DNA of 64,000 bases from Coriobacteriia bacterium (GCA_018368455.1 JAGZEG010000008.1:106234-170233), one strand, 5' to 3'; counted from the stretch's first letter, positions 53,612 through 63,740 are shown. Made by a program: numbers and translations. The notes: generated by a model from the letters alone, not told the origin.

Positions 53612-54532
53612 CTACTCCACGCGCGCGAGCTCCTGCACGAAGAGCGGCACGAGGCGGTTGGGCGTGTCGCGGCGATAGACGGCGTAGCGGCGAAACGTCG
53701 TGTCGCGGTCAGCCAGCTCGTGGATCGTGCAGCTCTGCTGGTAGCTGCGTGGCACGCTGCCCGAGTAGTTGACGTACTGCCGACGCGAGAACGACCACAT
53801 CTCGTCGTCATCGAGCGCATGCATAAAGAACTCGTCCATCGTCGCCGCATCGATGAACCGCACGGACGGCACGTGCCGACAGCCTTCGAAAAACGAGAGC
53901 ACCTGGTCAAGGTAGTTGTCAACGGAAGCCGACGGCCAGGGAATGAACCGGTTGCATATCTCGTCCGCCATGACGGGGCGCCCCTCCTCGAACGCCCCGC
54001 GTGGCAGCGCAAAGACGATGGAGTCCTCCATGAGGGGGACGACCTCGAGCTCGTCGTCGGAGTCGGCCGAGTCGCAGCCAACGTGGTAGTCGATGATGAC
54101 GTCGACTTCGCCGTCGGCCAGCGCCTCGCGGCTCGACTTGCCGCGCGCCCGCTTGACCTGCACGCCGAGGTTGCCGCACACCTGCTTGAGGCGGGCCTTC
54201 GCCAGAGAGACGCCGTCGATCATCGTGCGGTCGTCCAGCGCAAACGCCACGCGCACGCAGTTCGCCTGCTCGGCCTTCAGCCGCGCGATGTGGTCGGCCA
54301 TGGCCTGATAGTCGGCCACGATCGTCGACGAACCGCGCAGCACCACGGAGCCGATGGGCGTCAGAGTAAGCCCCGCACCCTCGTGCTTGAACAGCTCGCC
54401 CCCCATCTCTGCCTCGAGGGCGGACAGGTGGCGGCTGAGCGTCGAGGGCGAGAGGTGCAGCTCCTCGGCAGCGCGCGTGACGTTGAGGAAGCGAGAGAAC
54501 ACGATGAACTCGCGATACAGCTCAATACCCAT
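53612..54532 (-). CDS. LysR-family transcriptional regulator
   Basis: The 306-residue product has an N-terminal winged helix (YREFIVFSRFLNVTRAAEEL, HLSPSTLSRHLSALEAEMGG) and a LysR-substrate-like effector domain (~residues 90-300). It is divergent from the flavoprotein at 54799 and probably controls it in response to that enzyme's acceptor. A perfect TTGCA-N5-TGCAA site lies 53 bases upstream of the start. The start is ATG 54532. Confidence 0.88.
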   Translation of the reverse strand: MGIELYREFIVFSRFLNVTRAAEELHLSPSTLSRHLSALEAEMGGELFKHEGAGLTLTPIGSVVLRGSSTIVADYQAMADHIARLKAEQANCVRVAFALDDRTMIDGVSLAKARLKQVCGNLGVQVKRARGKSSREALADGEVDVIIDYHVGCDSADSDDELEVVPLMEDSIVFALPRGAFEEGRPVMADEICNRFIPWPSASVDNYLDQVLSFFEGCRHVPSVRFIDAATMDEFFMHALDDDEMWSFSRRQYVNYSGSVPRSYQQSCTIHELADRDTTFRRYAVYRRDTPNRLVPLFVQELARVE

Positions 54533-54584
54533 ATGGCGATTGCGACCCCCTTTGTCGCGATCATACCCGCACAGAGCTGCGGCG

Positions 54585-54599
54585 TTGCAGATTCTGCAA
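54585..54599. promoter_or_regulatory. LysR-type T-N11-A operator
   Basis: TTGCAGATTCTGCAA is a perfect 7-1-7 palindrome with the T-N11-A form recognised by LysR regulators. It lies between the divergent LysR and flavoprotein genes. Confidence 0.6.
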
Positions 54600-54798
54600 T
54601 GCGCATTCTATCACGTGCACGCCCACCTGAAATCCTTGCACGCACCGTGGCACCCCTTGCAGGAACGATCAGGGACGCCGCCTCGTACAATGGGCCGCGA
54701 TCGGCAGGCCACAGGACCTGCCACGCAGGGGCACGCCCCACAGGCCGGCAACCCGGGCCAAAGACAGGGCGCCCCGCCCATCCAAGAGGAGGACTCAC

Positions 54799-56511
54799 AT
54801 GCAGCGCACCACCGCATCTGTCACCCGCCGCAGCTTCCTTGCCGCCGCCGGCGCCACGCTGGCCACGGCCGGCCTCGCCTCCACCGCGCTGGCCGCCGAG
54901 GGCGCATCCGACGCCCCCGCGTGGGACCAGGAGTGCGAGATCCTCGTCTGCGGCTACGGCGCTGCCGGTGCCGCCTGCGCCATCGAGGCGTCTGACCTGG
55001 GCTCCAAGGTGCTCATCATCGAGAAGGCCGCCCTGCCCGGTGGCTCCATGGCCCGCTGCGGCGGCGCCATCATGGGTGCCGGCACGCGCGTTCAGGAGCA
55101 GCTCGGCGTCACCGACACGCCCGATGCGCTGTTCAACTGGGTCAACACCTGCGTCAACCAGCACTACAACCTGTGCCCCGAGGAGATCATCCGCGCCTAC
55201 GCCGACATCGCCGGCGAGGACGTCAACTGGATGATGGACCTGTGCGAGAAGTACTGCGGACACGAGCTGTTCGAGGTCGAGTGGGCCGAGGAGAACTCCA
55301 ACGCCCAGGGCAACGAGGCCACGGGCGACAGCGGCAACGGCGTGACGTCGGGCTGCCTCAACGCCGTTGGCTGCGAGTACGACAAGTTCGGCATCACGCG
55401 CGACGAGGCCGTGCCCCGCTCGCACTGGGCGCATTCCTACGACGGCGCCCCCAACTCCGGCCCCGAGCTGTTCGACCCGATGTACGAGTGCATCAACAGC
55501 AAGATCGAGGAGGGCTCCATCGAGGTCCAGTACAACACGGCCCTCAAGGACTTCGTGCTCGGCAGCGACGGCGCAGTCATCGGCGTCATCGCCGAGACGG
55601 CTGACGGCGAGATCCGCATCAAGGCCTCCAAGGGCGTCATGCTCGCGACGGGCGGCTTCTGCGCGGCCGACGATATGAAGATGCGCTTCTGCCAGGACTC
55701 GCTGGGCTACGTCACGTACATGTGCCACGACTGCACCGGCGACGGCATCAAGGCCGCCATGCGCATCGGTGCCGACCTGTACAACATGTGCAACTACTAC
55801 CCGATCGAGGTCGCGCAGGTCTACACGTTCGCGCCCAAGTACAACGACGTGTACAACTCGTGGCTCGACATGGACGAGACCGGCACGATGAACGTCCCGG
55901 CGCACAACATGGCCGAGTGCCACGGCGGCGTGCGCATCAACGCTGACGCCCAGGTGCTCGACGTCGACGGCAACGTCGTGCCCCACCTGTATTGCTCCGG
56001 CAATGACACCGGCACGAACATCTTCGGCGTACCCGGCAACTACCCTGGCTGCGGCTGCTACGTGAGCTTCGCGCTGGCATTCGGCCGCATCGCCGCCCGC
56101 AAGCTCGTCGAGGAGCAGGAGGGCGTGAACGCCGAGGTCGCCACCGACCCGTTCACGAGCGAGGACGTCGTCATCAAGGTTGACGAGAGCGCCGAGGCTG
56201 AGGCTGAGGGCCCGGTCGACCTGACCGGCAAGACGTTCAAGGACGGCGAGTACAGCGGCGAGGGCCAGGGCCGCGGCGGCAAGATCAACATCACAGTCGA
56301 GGTCAAGGACGGCGTCATCTCCGTCAAGGAGCTGACGCACGAGGCCGAGACCCGCGGCATCGGCGCCGAGCCCATCGAGGACGGCACGTACTCCGCGCAG
56401 ATCGAGGAGGCTCAGGGCACCGACATCGACGGCCTGTCCGGCGCCACGCTCACGACGAACGGCGTCGTCGAGGCGCTGACGAACGCCCTCGCGCAGGCCG
56501 TGGAGGAGTAA
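54799..56511 (+). CDS. Tat-exported FAD reductase with C-terminal covalent-FMN domain
   Basis: The 570-residue product has a Tat signal (VTRRSFLAAAGA, Arg10-Arg11), the FAD loop ILVCGYGAAGAACAIEA (~residues 48-64), ALPGGSMARCGG, a substrate region AECHGGVRINADAQVLD, the closing motif PHLYCSGNDTGTNIFG, and a C-terminal FMN-binding domain (~residues 480-570). The flavinylation motif is LSGATLTT (Ser547-Gly-Ala-Thr550), where ApbE would attach FMN through Thr550. The FMN domain would pass electrons to the FAD site. Here it is C-terminal, whereas urocanate reductases carry it at the N-terminus. Regulated by the divergent LysR. Confidence 0.9.
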   Translation: MQRTTASVTRRSFLAAAGATLATAGLASTALAAEGASDAPAWDQECEILVCGYGAAGAACAIEASDLGSKVLIIEKAALPGGSMARCGGAIMGAGTRVQEQLGVTDTPDALFNWVNTCVNQHYNLCPEEIIRAYADIAGEDVNWMMDLCEKYCGHELFEVEWAEENSNAQGNEATGDSGNGVTSGCLNAVGCEYDKFGITRDEAVPRSHWAHSYDGAPNSGPELFDPMYECINSKIEEGSIEVQYNTALKDFVLGSDGAVIGVIAETADGEIRIKASKGVMLATGGFCAADDMKMRFCQDSLGYVTYMCHDCTGDGIKAAMRIGADLYNMCNYYPIEVAQVYTFAPKYNDVYNSWLDMDETGTMNVPAHNMAECHGGVRINADAQVLDVDGNVVPHLYCSGNDTGTNIFGVPGNYPGCGCYVSFALAFGRIAARKLVEEQEGVNAEVATDPFTSEDVVIKVDESAEAEAEGPVDLTGKTFKDGEYSGEGQGRGGKINITVEVKDGVISVKELTHEAETRGIGAEPIEDGTYSAQIEEAQGTDIDGLSGATLTTNGVVEALTNALAQAVEE

Positions 56512-56709
56512 CAGGCGCGCCGCTCCGGCGAAAGCCGCGCGGCAACAGGTGAGCGCCACGAGCGCGTGCGATAATCTAGCGGAGAACCGCGCTGGGTTTC
56601 GCGCGCGTTTTTCTGTTTGCAGGGCCCCGGGTGCCGCGTCGCCTGTCAGGATGGCGCCATGCTACCCGCAGAAGACCACGCTGCCCGCGGAGATTGGAGG
56701 GGAGCCGCC

Positions 56710-57400
56710 ATGGGATCTCGCCAGCTGCGCTATGTCACGCACGTCGCGCGCACGGGCAGCGTCTCGCAGACAGCGCGCGAGCTCTTCATCTCGCGGCAGG
56801 CCATCTCCAAAGCACTGCTCTCACTTGAACGGGAACTCGGCTTCGAGATATTCGACCGCGAAGGTGGCATGGCACCCACCCCCGAGGGTGCGGCGGTGCT
56901 CGGCCACATGGCGAGCCCTCGCCGAATTCGAAGAAATCGAGCTGTACGCGCGCTCACTCAGGCAACACGACCAACGGGGCGACGGCCAAACCCTCTCCGT
57001 CGCATACAAGTCGTTTCCTCTGGATTACCTGTTCTTTCACGAGGGCAACCCAGCATTTAATTTTATCGAAGAGTTCGCGCGGCGCTCGCCAAACCTACGT
57101 ATGACGACGTTCAGCATGCCCGACTCCTCCATTCTGGACTCCATTGAGGCGGGGGCACTTGGGGCCGGCGTCGTGCAGGGGTCCTATACGCGCCCCGGCC
57201 TCTCGACGCTATCGCTGGGGCTCAGCGAGACACGCGTCATCGTCCCCCGCGAGAGCCCACTGTGCGCCAAGGCTCCGCTACACATCGCAGACCTGGAAGG
57301 AGTAGCCATCCGCAGCCCGCTCGACCTTGACCAGTTCACCTCGCGATTCATTGAGCGCTGCAGAGTAGCCGGATTCGAGCCGAGCTTCCACATACAGCCG
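56710..57400 (+). pseudogene. LysR-family regulator, frameshifted and 3'-truncated
   Basis: The first frame (56710-~56915) encodes the winged helix (LRYVTHVARTGSVSQTAREL, FISRQAISKALLSLERELGF) to EGAAVLGHM. After a one-base shift near 56910-56918, another frame continues the effector domain (ALAEFEEIELYARSLRQ, SFPLDYLFFHEGNPAFNF, FIERCRVAGFEPSFHIQP). Similarity ends near 57400, where the sequence turns into the complement of a flavoprotein gene running the other way. So the gene has both a frameshift and a lost C-terminus. ATG 56710 has GGAGGGGAG upstream. Confidence 0.75.
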
Positions 57401-59031
57401 CGGCCCCGAACCCAGGCAGCGCATCTGCGCCATCCAGGTCCGGGGCCGCATACCACCATCAATCCGGCGCGCCTACGCGTCGCGACCTGCCCAAGCTGAC
57501 CAGCGAGCTCCTCGATGGTGTCCGCCTTCTTGACGGCGCCGCGCTCAACCGCCTCGTCGACCTCAGCCAGCCAGTCCGCGGAGACAAGGCCGCCGTTCTC
57601 GATGAGGACGCTGGGGTCGCTAATCGGGATGCGGCAGGTGTCCGTCGTCGTGGGCGCCAGCACCTCGTTCTCGAAAATCGTCGTCGGGAATGTCGAGTCG
57701 CAGATGGAGTACACCTTGTGGCCGACCGCCGACATCCAGGCCGCCGTGTTCGTCAAATCGCCCATCTGACCGCCGGGGTTGGCGTAGAGCTCCTGGATCG
57801 GAGCGTTGAACGGCTGGCGGTTGCCGTTCTTGCCGATGATGAGCCAGAGGTTATGAAACAGCTGGCGCTCGCCATGCCAGAAGTAGTGGTAGAAGCTACC
57901 GTCGCCGCCGGCCGTCATCTCGTCGATGGCGCCCTCCCAGTTGCACCAGGAGTCGTAGCCACAGAAGTCGGCGCCCAGGCCCAGGCCCATGCGGAAGACC
58001 TCGCCGGTGTGCGTGGGGACGGGACCGCCCAGCACGGTGCCCTCGTAGGCGCTGGGCAGATAGGCCTTGATGAGGTCCTTGTTCATGCCGAAACCGCCAG
58101 CGCACAGGATGACGCCCGTGGAGGCGCCCAGGTACTTCGCATCGCCGTTCTCGTCAATCACCACGACGCCGACGACGCGCGAGCTATCGCTCACAAGCTG
58201 CGAGCACTCCGTGAACAGGCGCAGGTCAGCGCCGGCGGCGCGAGCCGCGGCCTCCATGGCGTTCGTGGGGTTCTCCATACCCAGGACGTGGTTCTGCAGG
58301 CCGTTGGCCACGTCGGCGTCGCGCCACACCGCGCCGTCGCACACCATGTTCATGCCGTCCGTGCCCATGATGAAATCGCAGGCCTCGCCGGACATCTGGA
58401 GCATGTTGCGCAGGAACCACTCGTCGATGGAGAAGTTGTTGTCGGCCTCGTACATGCGAACGAAGGCGTTGAGGTCGGGCGGGAAGGTGGGCAGCGCGAA
58501 CTCCATGGCGTTCTGATCGGCCGAGCCGCCGTAGCAGTTGGCAAACACGCACGCATGGCGCCCGGCACCACCGGTGATGGCGTCCTTCTCGACGGCGATG
58601 ACCTTGTAGCCCTGCTGGGCAAGGTAGGCCGCCGCCACGAGGCCGCCACCGCCCAAGCCGACGATTACGACGTCGGCCTCGTCATCCCAGGCGGCCGGGG
58701 GCTCGGCGGGAGCGATGGGCGCAGCCTGCGGCAGGTTAGCGCCAGCGATGCCGCGGTCAAGCAGACGCTGCGTGACGGCATCGACGCCTGAGGACGCAGG
58801 GGCATCGGAAGCGGTAGGGACATCCGAGGTGGAGGAACCAGCTGCGGGCTCCGAAGCCAGTGCGACGGCCGAAGAAGCGCCAGTGAGCGCAGTGGCGGCC
58901 AGCCCCGCGACGCCCGCCGCTCTGCCGACGAAGCCACGGCGCGTGACGCCGGCGGTCGGCTCCGCGTGCGACTGCTCGGCAGCCTGAGAACAGGTGGCGT
59001 CCGGCACTCCAGAGAGGTCGTGATCAATCAT
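57184..59031 (-). pseudogene. Tat-exported FAD-dependent reductase, 3'-truncated
   Basis: The 615-codon frame starts well: Tat signal VTRRGFVGRAAG (Arg31-Arg32), FAD loop VVIVGLGGGGLVAAAYLA, DAITGGAGRHACVFAN and many family features to ADTIEELAGQLG (~residue 513, base 57490). Beyond this the frame runs through the antisense of the LysR remnant (QVATRRRAGLMV...) and lacks the roughly 100 C-terminal residues that hold the substrate histidine and the closing FAD motif. The enzyme is therefore probably inactive. ATG 59031 has AAAGGGGAG upstream. A 9-bp inverted repeat GCGGCCCCG (57400-57408 with 57441-57449) marks the junction. Confidence 0.75.
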
Positions 59032-59443
59032 GGCTATCTCCCCTTTGCATCATGTGAGCTGGCGTTTCCCTTCGCCAGCACCTTCAGGGAGAACCGTATC
59101 ATCCCGGCGAGCGAGGCCCCTGCCACCCCCTCGTTGACGCCCCGCACCGAAAAGTTGACAAGCTCCGGGGCACGAGCGGCCAACGCCCACGCCCACCCCT
59201 CCTGGGGTAAGCACACTTCCGGCCGACCTCATGCCCAACGGCATCGTTAAATCTAGGCGCGAGGAGGCGTCGAGCCCCGCTCGAGACATCGTGTATACCG
59301 ATTCCAATTTGCCAGACCAACAGAATCCCATCGGCTCTACACCCTGGTTTTTACGTCGTTTGACCATCAACAAATCCCAAACCGCTACACTTGGTTGAAT
59401 TCGACTCTACGAAGACGGTTCGAGAGACCTGGGGTTACCAATA
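59032..59443. promoter_or_regulatory. Divergent upstream region with CTACAC repeats
   Basis: No gene is supported in this 412-bp gap. The part from 59290 to 59410 is AT-rich. CTACACCCTGGTT (59337) and CTACACTTGGTT (59385) are direct repeats 48 bp apart just upstream of the LuxR-type gene and may be regulator sites; TTGACC (~59360) could be a -35 box. Confidence 0.35.
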
Positions 59444-60964
59444 ATGCATAGACTCACTTCATCGGGCCGAAAACAAACAGCGGGCATCGCCTGTACGGCA
59501 AGCTTTGCTTGTTACTGGGCATGGACATTTTGCACGCTCATTGCTCAGCAAACTCCAAATGTATCGAATCCATTAGACAGCGTCTGGTTTGTCAGCGCGG
59601 TCGCCCACATCGTTACGCTGTGCGCCTTGTACGCGCTTAGTCGCAGGAAAGCCCCCCATACCCGTACTTCACCTGCTATAGCAGGCGCCCCGCTCCTCAT
59701 GCTCGCCGGCCACATCGCCCTTGCCACTCCCGCAGCGGGGATGGAAGCCCAGACCATCATGCGCCTATTGGGGGCAGCGCTCACCGGCATCGGTGCGGGA
59801 GGCTTCATCGTTTGCTGGGCAGAGCTATTCACAGGCCTTCCCCATCCTCGGGGATGGCAATGGCCCCTGCTCGCCGGAATCCTTGCAGCCACCCTCCTCG
59901 ACATTCCGCTTGTTTTGCTTCCCCAGCCCATTCCGAATATGGTGCTCGCATTACTACCCATCATCGGTGCGCTTCTTATCCGCACGGGCACCACCTCCCA
60001 GGGCCCCACAGCCAGCGTATCGCCCAATTCGGCCAAATTCTTCGACCGTTCCGGCATCCAGGCCAAATGGGCCAGAGAGCAAGGACCGCACAACGGAACA
60101 CCCCCGGCGAGAAGGCAGCCTCCCTTCCTCACTGCCTCCTCCGTACGCTTTGCCCTCTTCTGTCTCGCCTACTCTCTGCCGCTTGGCCTGTTCCAAAACC
60201 TCGTGGGGTCTTCCCGCTCTGACGCATCCTGGTGGCTGCCCCTTCTCGGTGGAAGTGAGGCACTCACCCTCGCCGTCGCCGCCGTCGACGAGCTCGTGCG
60301 CCGACGTCTCGGGTCCTCGGCAACCATCGGCGCCATAGTCATGCCCGTCGCCATTGCCGGCTTGCTCCTATGCGCTTCAACCAGCAGCGTAGGATTGGCA
60401 TGGACAGGTCTGCTATTTTTCTTTTCTCAGCAGCTGCTCACCGTCATCGTATACGCCAGGGCATGCGAGGCGGCCCATCTGCGCCTACTTCCTGTCGCGT
60501 GCACGCTCGCGCCCGTCATCGTCATGACTGACGTTGGACTCGCCGCGGGCATGGTCGTGGCAGCGCTGGGAGCCAGCCCATCCGGCACGCCAACGTCCCC
60601 TCTCGTCCTGGGAGTCGCCTATGCCCTAATTCTCGTTGGCTTCTTCTCCTCGAAAGCTCTGCGCCCCGGCCAGGCGCTTATCCCCACCTCAAAGCGCTCC
60701 GACAACGACGAGCCTCCGGAACTCGTAGCAGCGCGCGTTGCCCGAAGCTACGAGCTCACACCGCGCGAAGAGAACCTCCTTGAGCAGCTCCTCCGCGGCA
60801 AAAGCGTTCCAGGCATTGCTCGAGACCTGTCTCTCTCCGTTAACACCGTGCGCTCCCACGTTGCCCACATCTATCAGAAGACCGGCGTCCACAGCAAAGA
60901 CGAGCTCCTAGTTCTTGCAGCTCAAACAGCCTCATCCAATCTTGGTGAGACACGTCATCGCTAA
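59444..60964 (+). CDS. Membrane-anchored LuxR-family transcriptional regulator
   Basis: The 506-residue product has about twelve hydrophobic segments (residues ~15-405) and a C-terminal LuxR helix-turn-helix (~440-500; LTPREENLLEQLLRGKSVPG, SVNTVRSHVAHIYQKTGVHS). There is a polar loop of about 50 residues near 185-235. It lies 106 bases upstream of, and in the same direction as, the flavoprotein at 61071, its likely target. ATG 59444 has GGGG nine bases upstream. Confidence 0.87.
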   Translation: MHRLTSSGRKQTAGIACTASFACYWAWTFCTLIAQQTPNVSNPLDSVWFVSAVAHIVTLCALYALSRRKAPHTRTSPAIAGAPLLMLAGHIALATPAAGMEAQTIMRLLGAALTGIGAGGFIVCWAELFTGLPHPRGWQWPLLAGILAATLLDIPLVLLPQPIPNMVLALLPIIGALLIRTGTTSQGPTASVSPNSAKFFDRSGIQAKWAREQGPHNGTPPARRQPPFLTASSVRFALFCLAYSLPLGLFQNLVGSSRSDASWWLPLLGGSEALTLAVAAVDELVRRRLGSSATIGAIVMPVAIAGLLLCASTSSVGLAWTGLLFFFSQQLLTVIVYARACEAAHLRLLPVACTLAPVIVMTDVGLAAGMVVAALGASPSGTPTSPLVLGVAYALILVGFFSSKALRPGQALIPTSKRSDNDEPPELVAARVARSYELTPREENLLEQLLRGKSVPGIARDLSLSVNTVRSHVAHIYQKTGVHSKDELLVLAAQTASSNLGETRHR

Positions 60965-61070
60965 ATTCACCAGCACAGCATGCTGCCCTGAGACGCTGCG
61001 AAGGAGATGCTGTCACTCGTACGCGGCAGCGCGCCGCATCACCTTCGTGATTCGTAAGGAGAGAACAGCC

Positions 61071-62639
61071 ATGACCAGTTCCCACATCGAACGCATGAGC
61101 CGCAGAACGTTCGCCAAGGGCGCAGGGGCCCTAGCGGCAGCAGGAGCCATTGGTGCAGCCACCCTGACCATCTCTCAACCCGCCATTGCCTCCGAGGCTT
61201 CCGAGGCCTCTGATGCCAAGTCTTCCTCTCCGGCGGCCGCCGACTCCACTGAGACCTGTGACATCGTCGTCATCGGCGCGGGAGCCGCCGGCCTTGCCGC
61301 CTGCGTCGAAGCCGCCGAGCTCGGCGCCAGCGTTATCTGCGTCGAAAGCCAGGCGACATCCGGTGGCAACGTCAAGGGCGTCGAGGGGTGCTTCGGCATC
61401 GGTTCGAGCATGCAGAGCAAGCAAGGCATTGAGATTGACCCTGGAGCCACGATTCGCTCGGAGCTCGAGGCGTCTCAGCTGCGCGCCAGCGGCCCCGGGT
61501 ACGTCGACATGGTGCACGCCTCAGGCGCGAACATCGACTGGATGCTCGAAAACGGCGTCACGTTCAGCGACGTTGATGCCGCTATGGGCACGCTCAAGGT
61601 GTTTCATCGCTTCGCAAGCGGCACTGGTCAGAGCGACTACGTGGAGCCGATGACCTTCAAAGCCGAGGAGCTCGGCGTCACATTCCTGTATGAGACAGCC
61701 GCCACATCGCTTGTTCAGGACGCCTCGGGAAAGGTGAGCGGCGTTCTTGCCGAAGGTCCCGACGGCATCGTGCAGATTGATGCAAAAGCCGTCATCCTCG
61801 CCACCGGAGGCTTCGCCGACAACGACGAGATGATGGCGGAGTTTTGCCTCACAGACAACAAAATCTCGCGTGGCGGGTTCCCCGGCCATGACGGCTCGGG
61901 GCACAAAATGGCCATCGCCGCCGGTGCTCGTAGCTACCTATCCAACGCTGCCTTTCTCGCTGCCCACATCGTCAAGGGGCTGCCCGGCTATTACCAGAAC
62001 GGCAAGTGGAGCTTTGTCATCGGCGTCAACGCCCCGTATGCGGTGTGGGTAAACGAGAAGGGTGAGCGATTCATCAACGAGGACTGCTCCGCCGCGAACA
62101 TCATGCTCATGGCAGTGCCATCCTTCCGCAACAAGAGCACTCACGTCATCATGGACGCAGCCATGGTCGAGACCTTCATGGCAGGCGACGCCGAAGCCCA
62201 AAAGCAGCTCGATGACGGCCTTGCCTCCGGCGAGATCGTCAAAGCCGACACCATCGAAGAGCTCGCCGAAGCCATGGGCGTCGACGCTGACACCCTGTGC
62301 TCGACAATCAAAGAGTACAACGGCTTTGCTGAGATTGGTTCCGACCATAACTACGGCAAGGCGCCAGAATCCCTGCAGGCAATCGAACAAGCCCCATTCT
62401 ACGGCATCCACGTCATCACCGAAATCAACGCGAGCGTGGGGTCCATTTACACTGACCGGACATTCCACGCGATTGATGAAGAGGGACAGCCTATCGCCGG
62501 GCTGTACGTTGTCGGCGTGGAGGGCGCCATGCTTTGGAGCAACATCTACACGATTAACGTCTCCGGAGGCTGCAACGCCAATAACGTCTACTCCGGGCGC
62601 ACCGCCGCTCAGGATGCCGTGAGCACCTACCTGGCATAA
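61071..62639 (+). CDS. Tat-exported FAD-dependent reductase, fumarate reductase superfamily
   Basis: The 522-residue product has a Tat signal (MSRRTFAKGAGA, Arg11-Arg12), the FAD loop IVVIGAGAAGLAACVEAAEL (~residues 64-83), SQATSGGNVKGVEGCFG, a substrate region VITEINASVGSIYTDRTFHA in place of HTxGG, and the closing motif GLYVVGVEGAMLWSNIYTIN. The SGGNVKG and LWSN forms set it apart from the other seven, so a different acceptor is likely. ATG 61071 has AAGGAGAG upstream. Downstream of a LuxR-type gene, convergent with an EamA transporter. Confidence 0.88.
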   Translation: MTSSHIERMSRRTFAKGAGALAAAGAIGAATLTISQPAIASEASEASDAKSSSPAAADSTETCDIVVIGAGAAGLAACVEAAELGASVICVESQATSGGNVKGVEGCFGIGSSMQSKQGIEIDPGATIRSELEASQLRASGPGYVDMVHASGANIDWMLENGVTFSDVDAAMGTLKVFHRFASGTGQSDYVEPMTFKAEELGVTFLYETAATSLVQDASGKVSGVLAEGPDGIVQIDAKAVILATGGFADNDEMMAEFCLTDNKISRGGFPGHDGSGHKMAIAAGARSYLSNAAFLAAHIVKGLPGYYQNGKWSFVIGVNAPYAVWVNEKGERFINEDCSAANIMLMAVPSFRNKSTHVIMDAAMVETFMAGDAEAQKQLDDGLASGEIVKADTIEELAEAMGVDADTLCSTIKEYNGFAEIGSDHNYGKAPESLQAIEQAPFYGIHVITEINASVGSIYTDRTFHAIDEEGQPIAGLYVVGVEGAMLWSNIYTINVSGGCNANNVYSGRTAAQDAVSTYLA

Positions 62640-62747
62640 GAAGGCAGGCCTGGCGGACGGCGCGCACTCGTCCACCGACCAAGACGAAGTAAGCCCTGCC
62701 CGCCGACAAACAATGCGGCCTCGCATCAGGGGAGCGCGTGACACTTT

Positions 62748-62780
62748 GGCCGGCCAATGGACAATCTCCGTTGGCCGGCC
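62748..62780. terminator. Hairpin between convergent genes
   Basis: A perfect 10-bp stem GGCCGGCCAA (62748-62757) pairs with 62771-62780. It lies between the convergent flavoprotein and EamA genes and has no U tract on either strand. Confidence 0.5.
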
Positions 62781-62795
62781 GCTTGCCCGGGATCG

Positions 62796-63740
62796 CTAAT
62801 CTCCTGCGGGGAGGCCCGCGTCACTGGTGGGAGGCTGCTTCTTCTTGAGTGGGAACGTCTCGCTGACCGTAATGGCGGCGAAGATGAGGACGAAGCCCAG
62901 CAGCAGTCGCGGCGTGACCTGCTCGCCGTAGAGCAGCACCGAGAAAATCACGCCAAAGACCGACTCGAGGCTCAGCAGCAGCGAGGTCTGGGTCGGCGGC
63001 ACGTGAGCCAGCGCCAGGTTCTGCGCGCCAAACGCGAAGATCGACGCGAACAGGATGAGAAACGCCATCTGCGCGACGACAGCCGGCGAGAAAACAGACA
63101 GGGTCGGCGCCGTCTCGGTGAGCGCGCCCATGCCCAAGCCGCACAGACCCTCCGTGAGAAACTGGATGACGGTGAGCACCAGCGCATCGGCAAAGCGGGA
63201 GAACTTCGAAACGAGCACGATATGGACGGCGAACATCAGCGCACCCACGAGCGTCATGAGCTCGCCAAAGCCGATGTGCAGACCCTCGCCGCTGCTGCTG
63301 ACCGACACGAGCCAGATGCCCGCCACTGCCAACAACGCCGCGCCCACGTTGAAGACGCTCGGCCTGCGTCGCGCGACGATCCACCAGATGAACGGCACGA
63401 TGACGCAGTACGTCGCCGTGAGAAACGCGTTGATGCCCGGCGTCGTATGCTGCAGCCCCACCGTCTGCGTCAGGAACGCCGAGAAGTCGAAGACGCCGAG
63501 CAGCACACCCGCCCCCAGCGTCCGCAAGCAAAACTCGGTTGCCACGCGACGACGCAGGATGGCAAGCAGGATCAGACCCGCCAGCGTAAAGCGGATGCCG
63601 AGTAGCCACGCCGGCTCCAGCACGCCCACGACGTCCTTCATGACGACAAAGCTGCCGCCCCAGATCATCGTGGCGATGACGACAAGCACCTTGTACGTCC
63701 AGGTGGGCAGCGTGTCGAGCGAGCGGGCAGATCCTGTCAC
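62796..63740 (-). CDS. EamA-family (DMT superfamily) transporter
   Basis: The 314-residue product has ten predicted helices and the EamA landmarks IWGGSFVVMKDVV, LLGIRFTLAGLILLAIL, ATYCVIVPFIWWIVARRRPS and SLESVFGVIFSVLLYGE. It is of the RhaT/YdcZ-like drug/metabolite exporter type, with no substrate assignable. The GTG start at 63740 has GAGGA seven bases upstream; the frame open to 63815 looks non-coding. A Lys-rich C-terminus (LKKKQPP) is cytosolic. Confidence 0.9.
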   Translation of the reverse strand: MTGSARSLDTLPTWTYKVLVVIATMIWGGSFVVMKDVVGVLEPAWLLGIRFTLAGLILLAILRRRVATEFCLRTLGAGVLLGVFDFSAFLTQTVGLQHTTPGINAFLTATYCVIVPFIWWIVARRRPSVFNVGAALLAVAGIWLVSVSSSGEGLHIGFGELMTLVGALMFAVHIVLVSKFSRFADALVLTVIQFLTEGLCGLGMGALTETAPTLSVFSPAVVAQMAFLILFASIFAFGAQNLALAHVPPTQTSLLLSLESVFGVIFSVLLYGEQVTPRLLLGFVLIFAAITVSETFPLKKKQPPTSDAGLPAGD

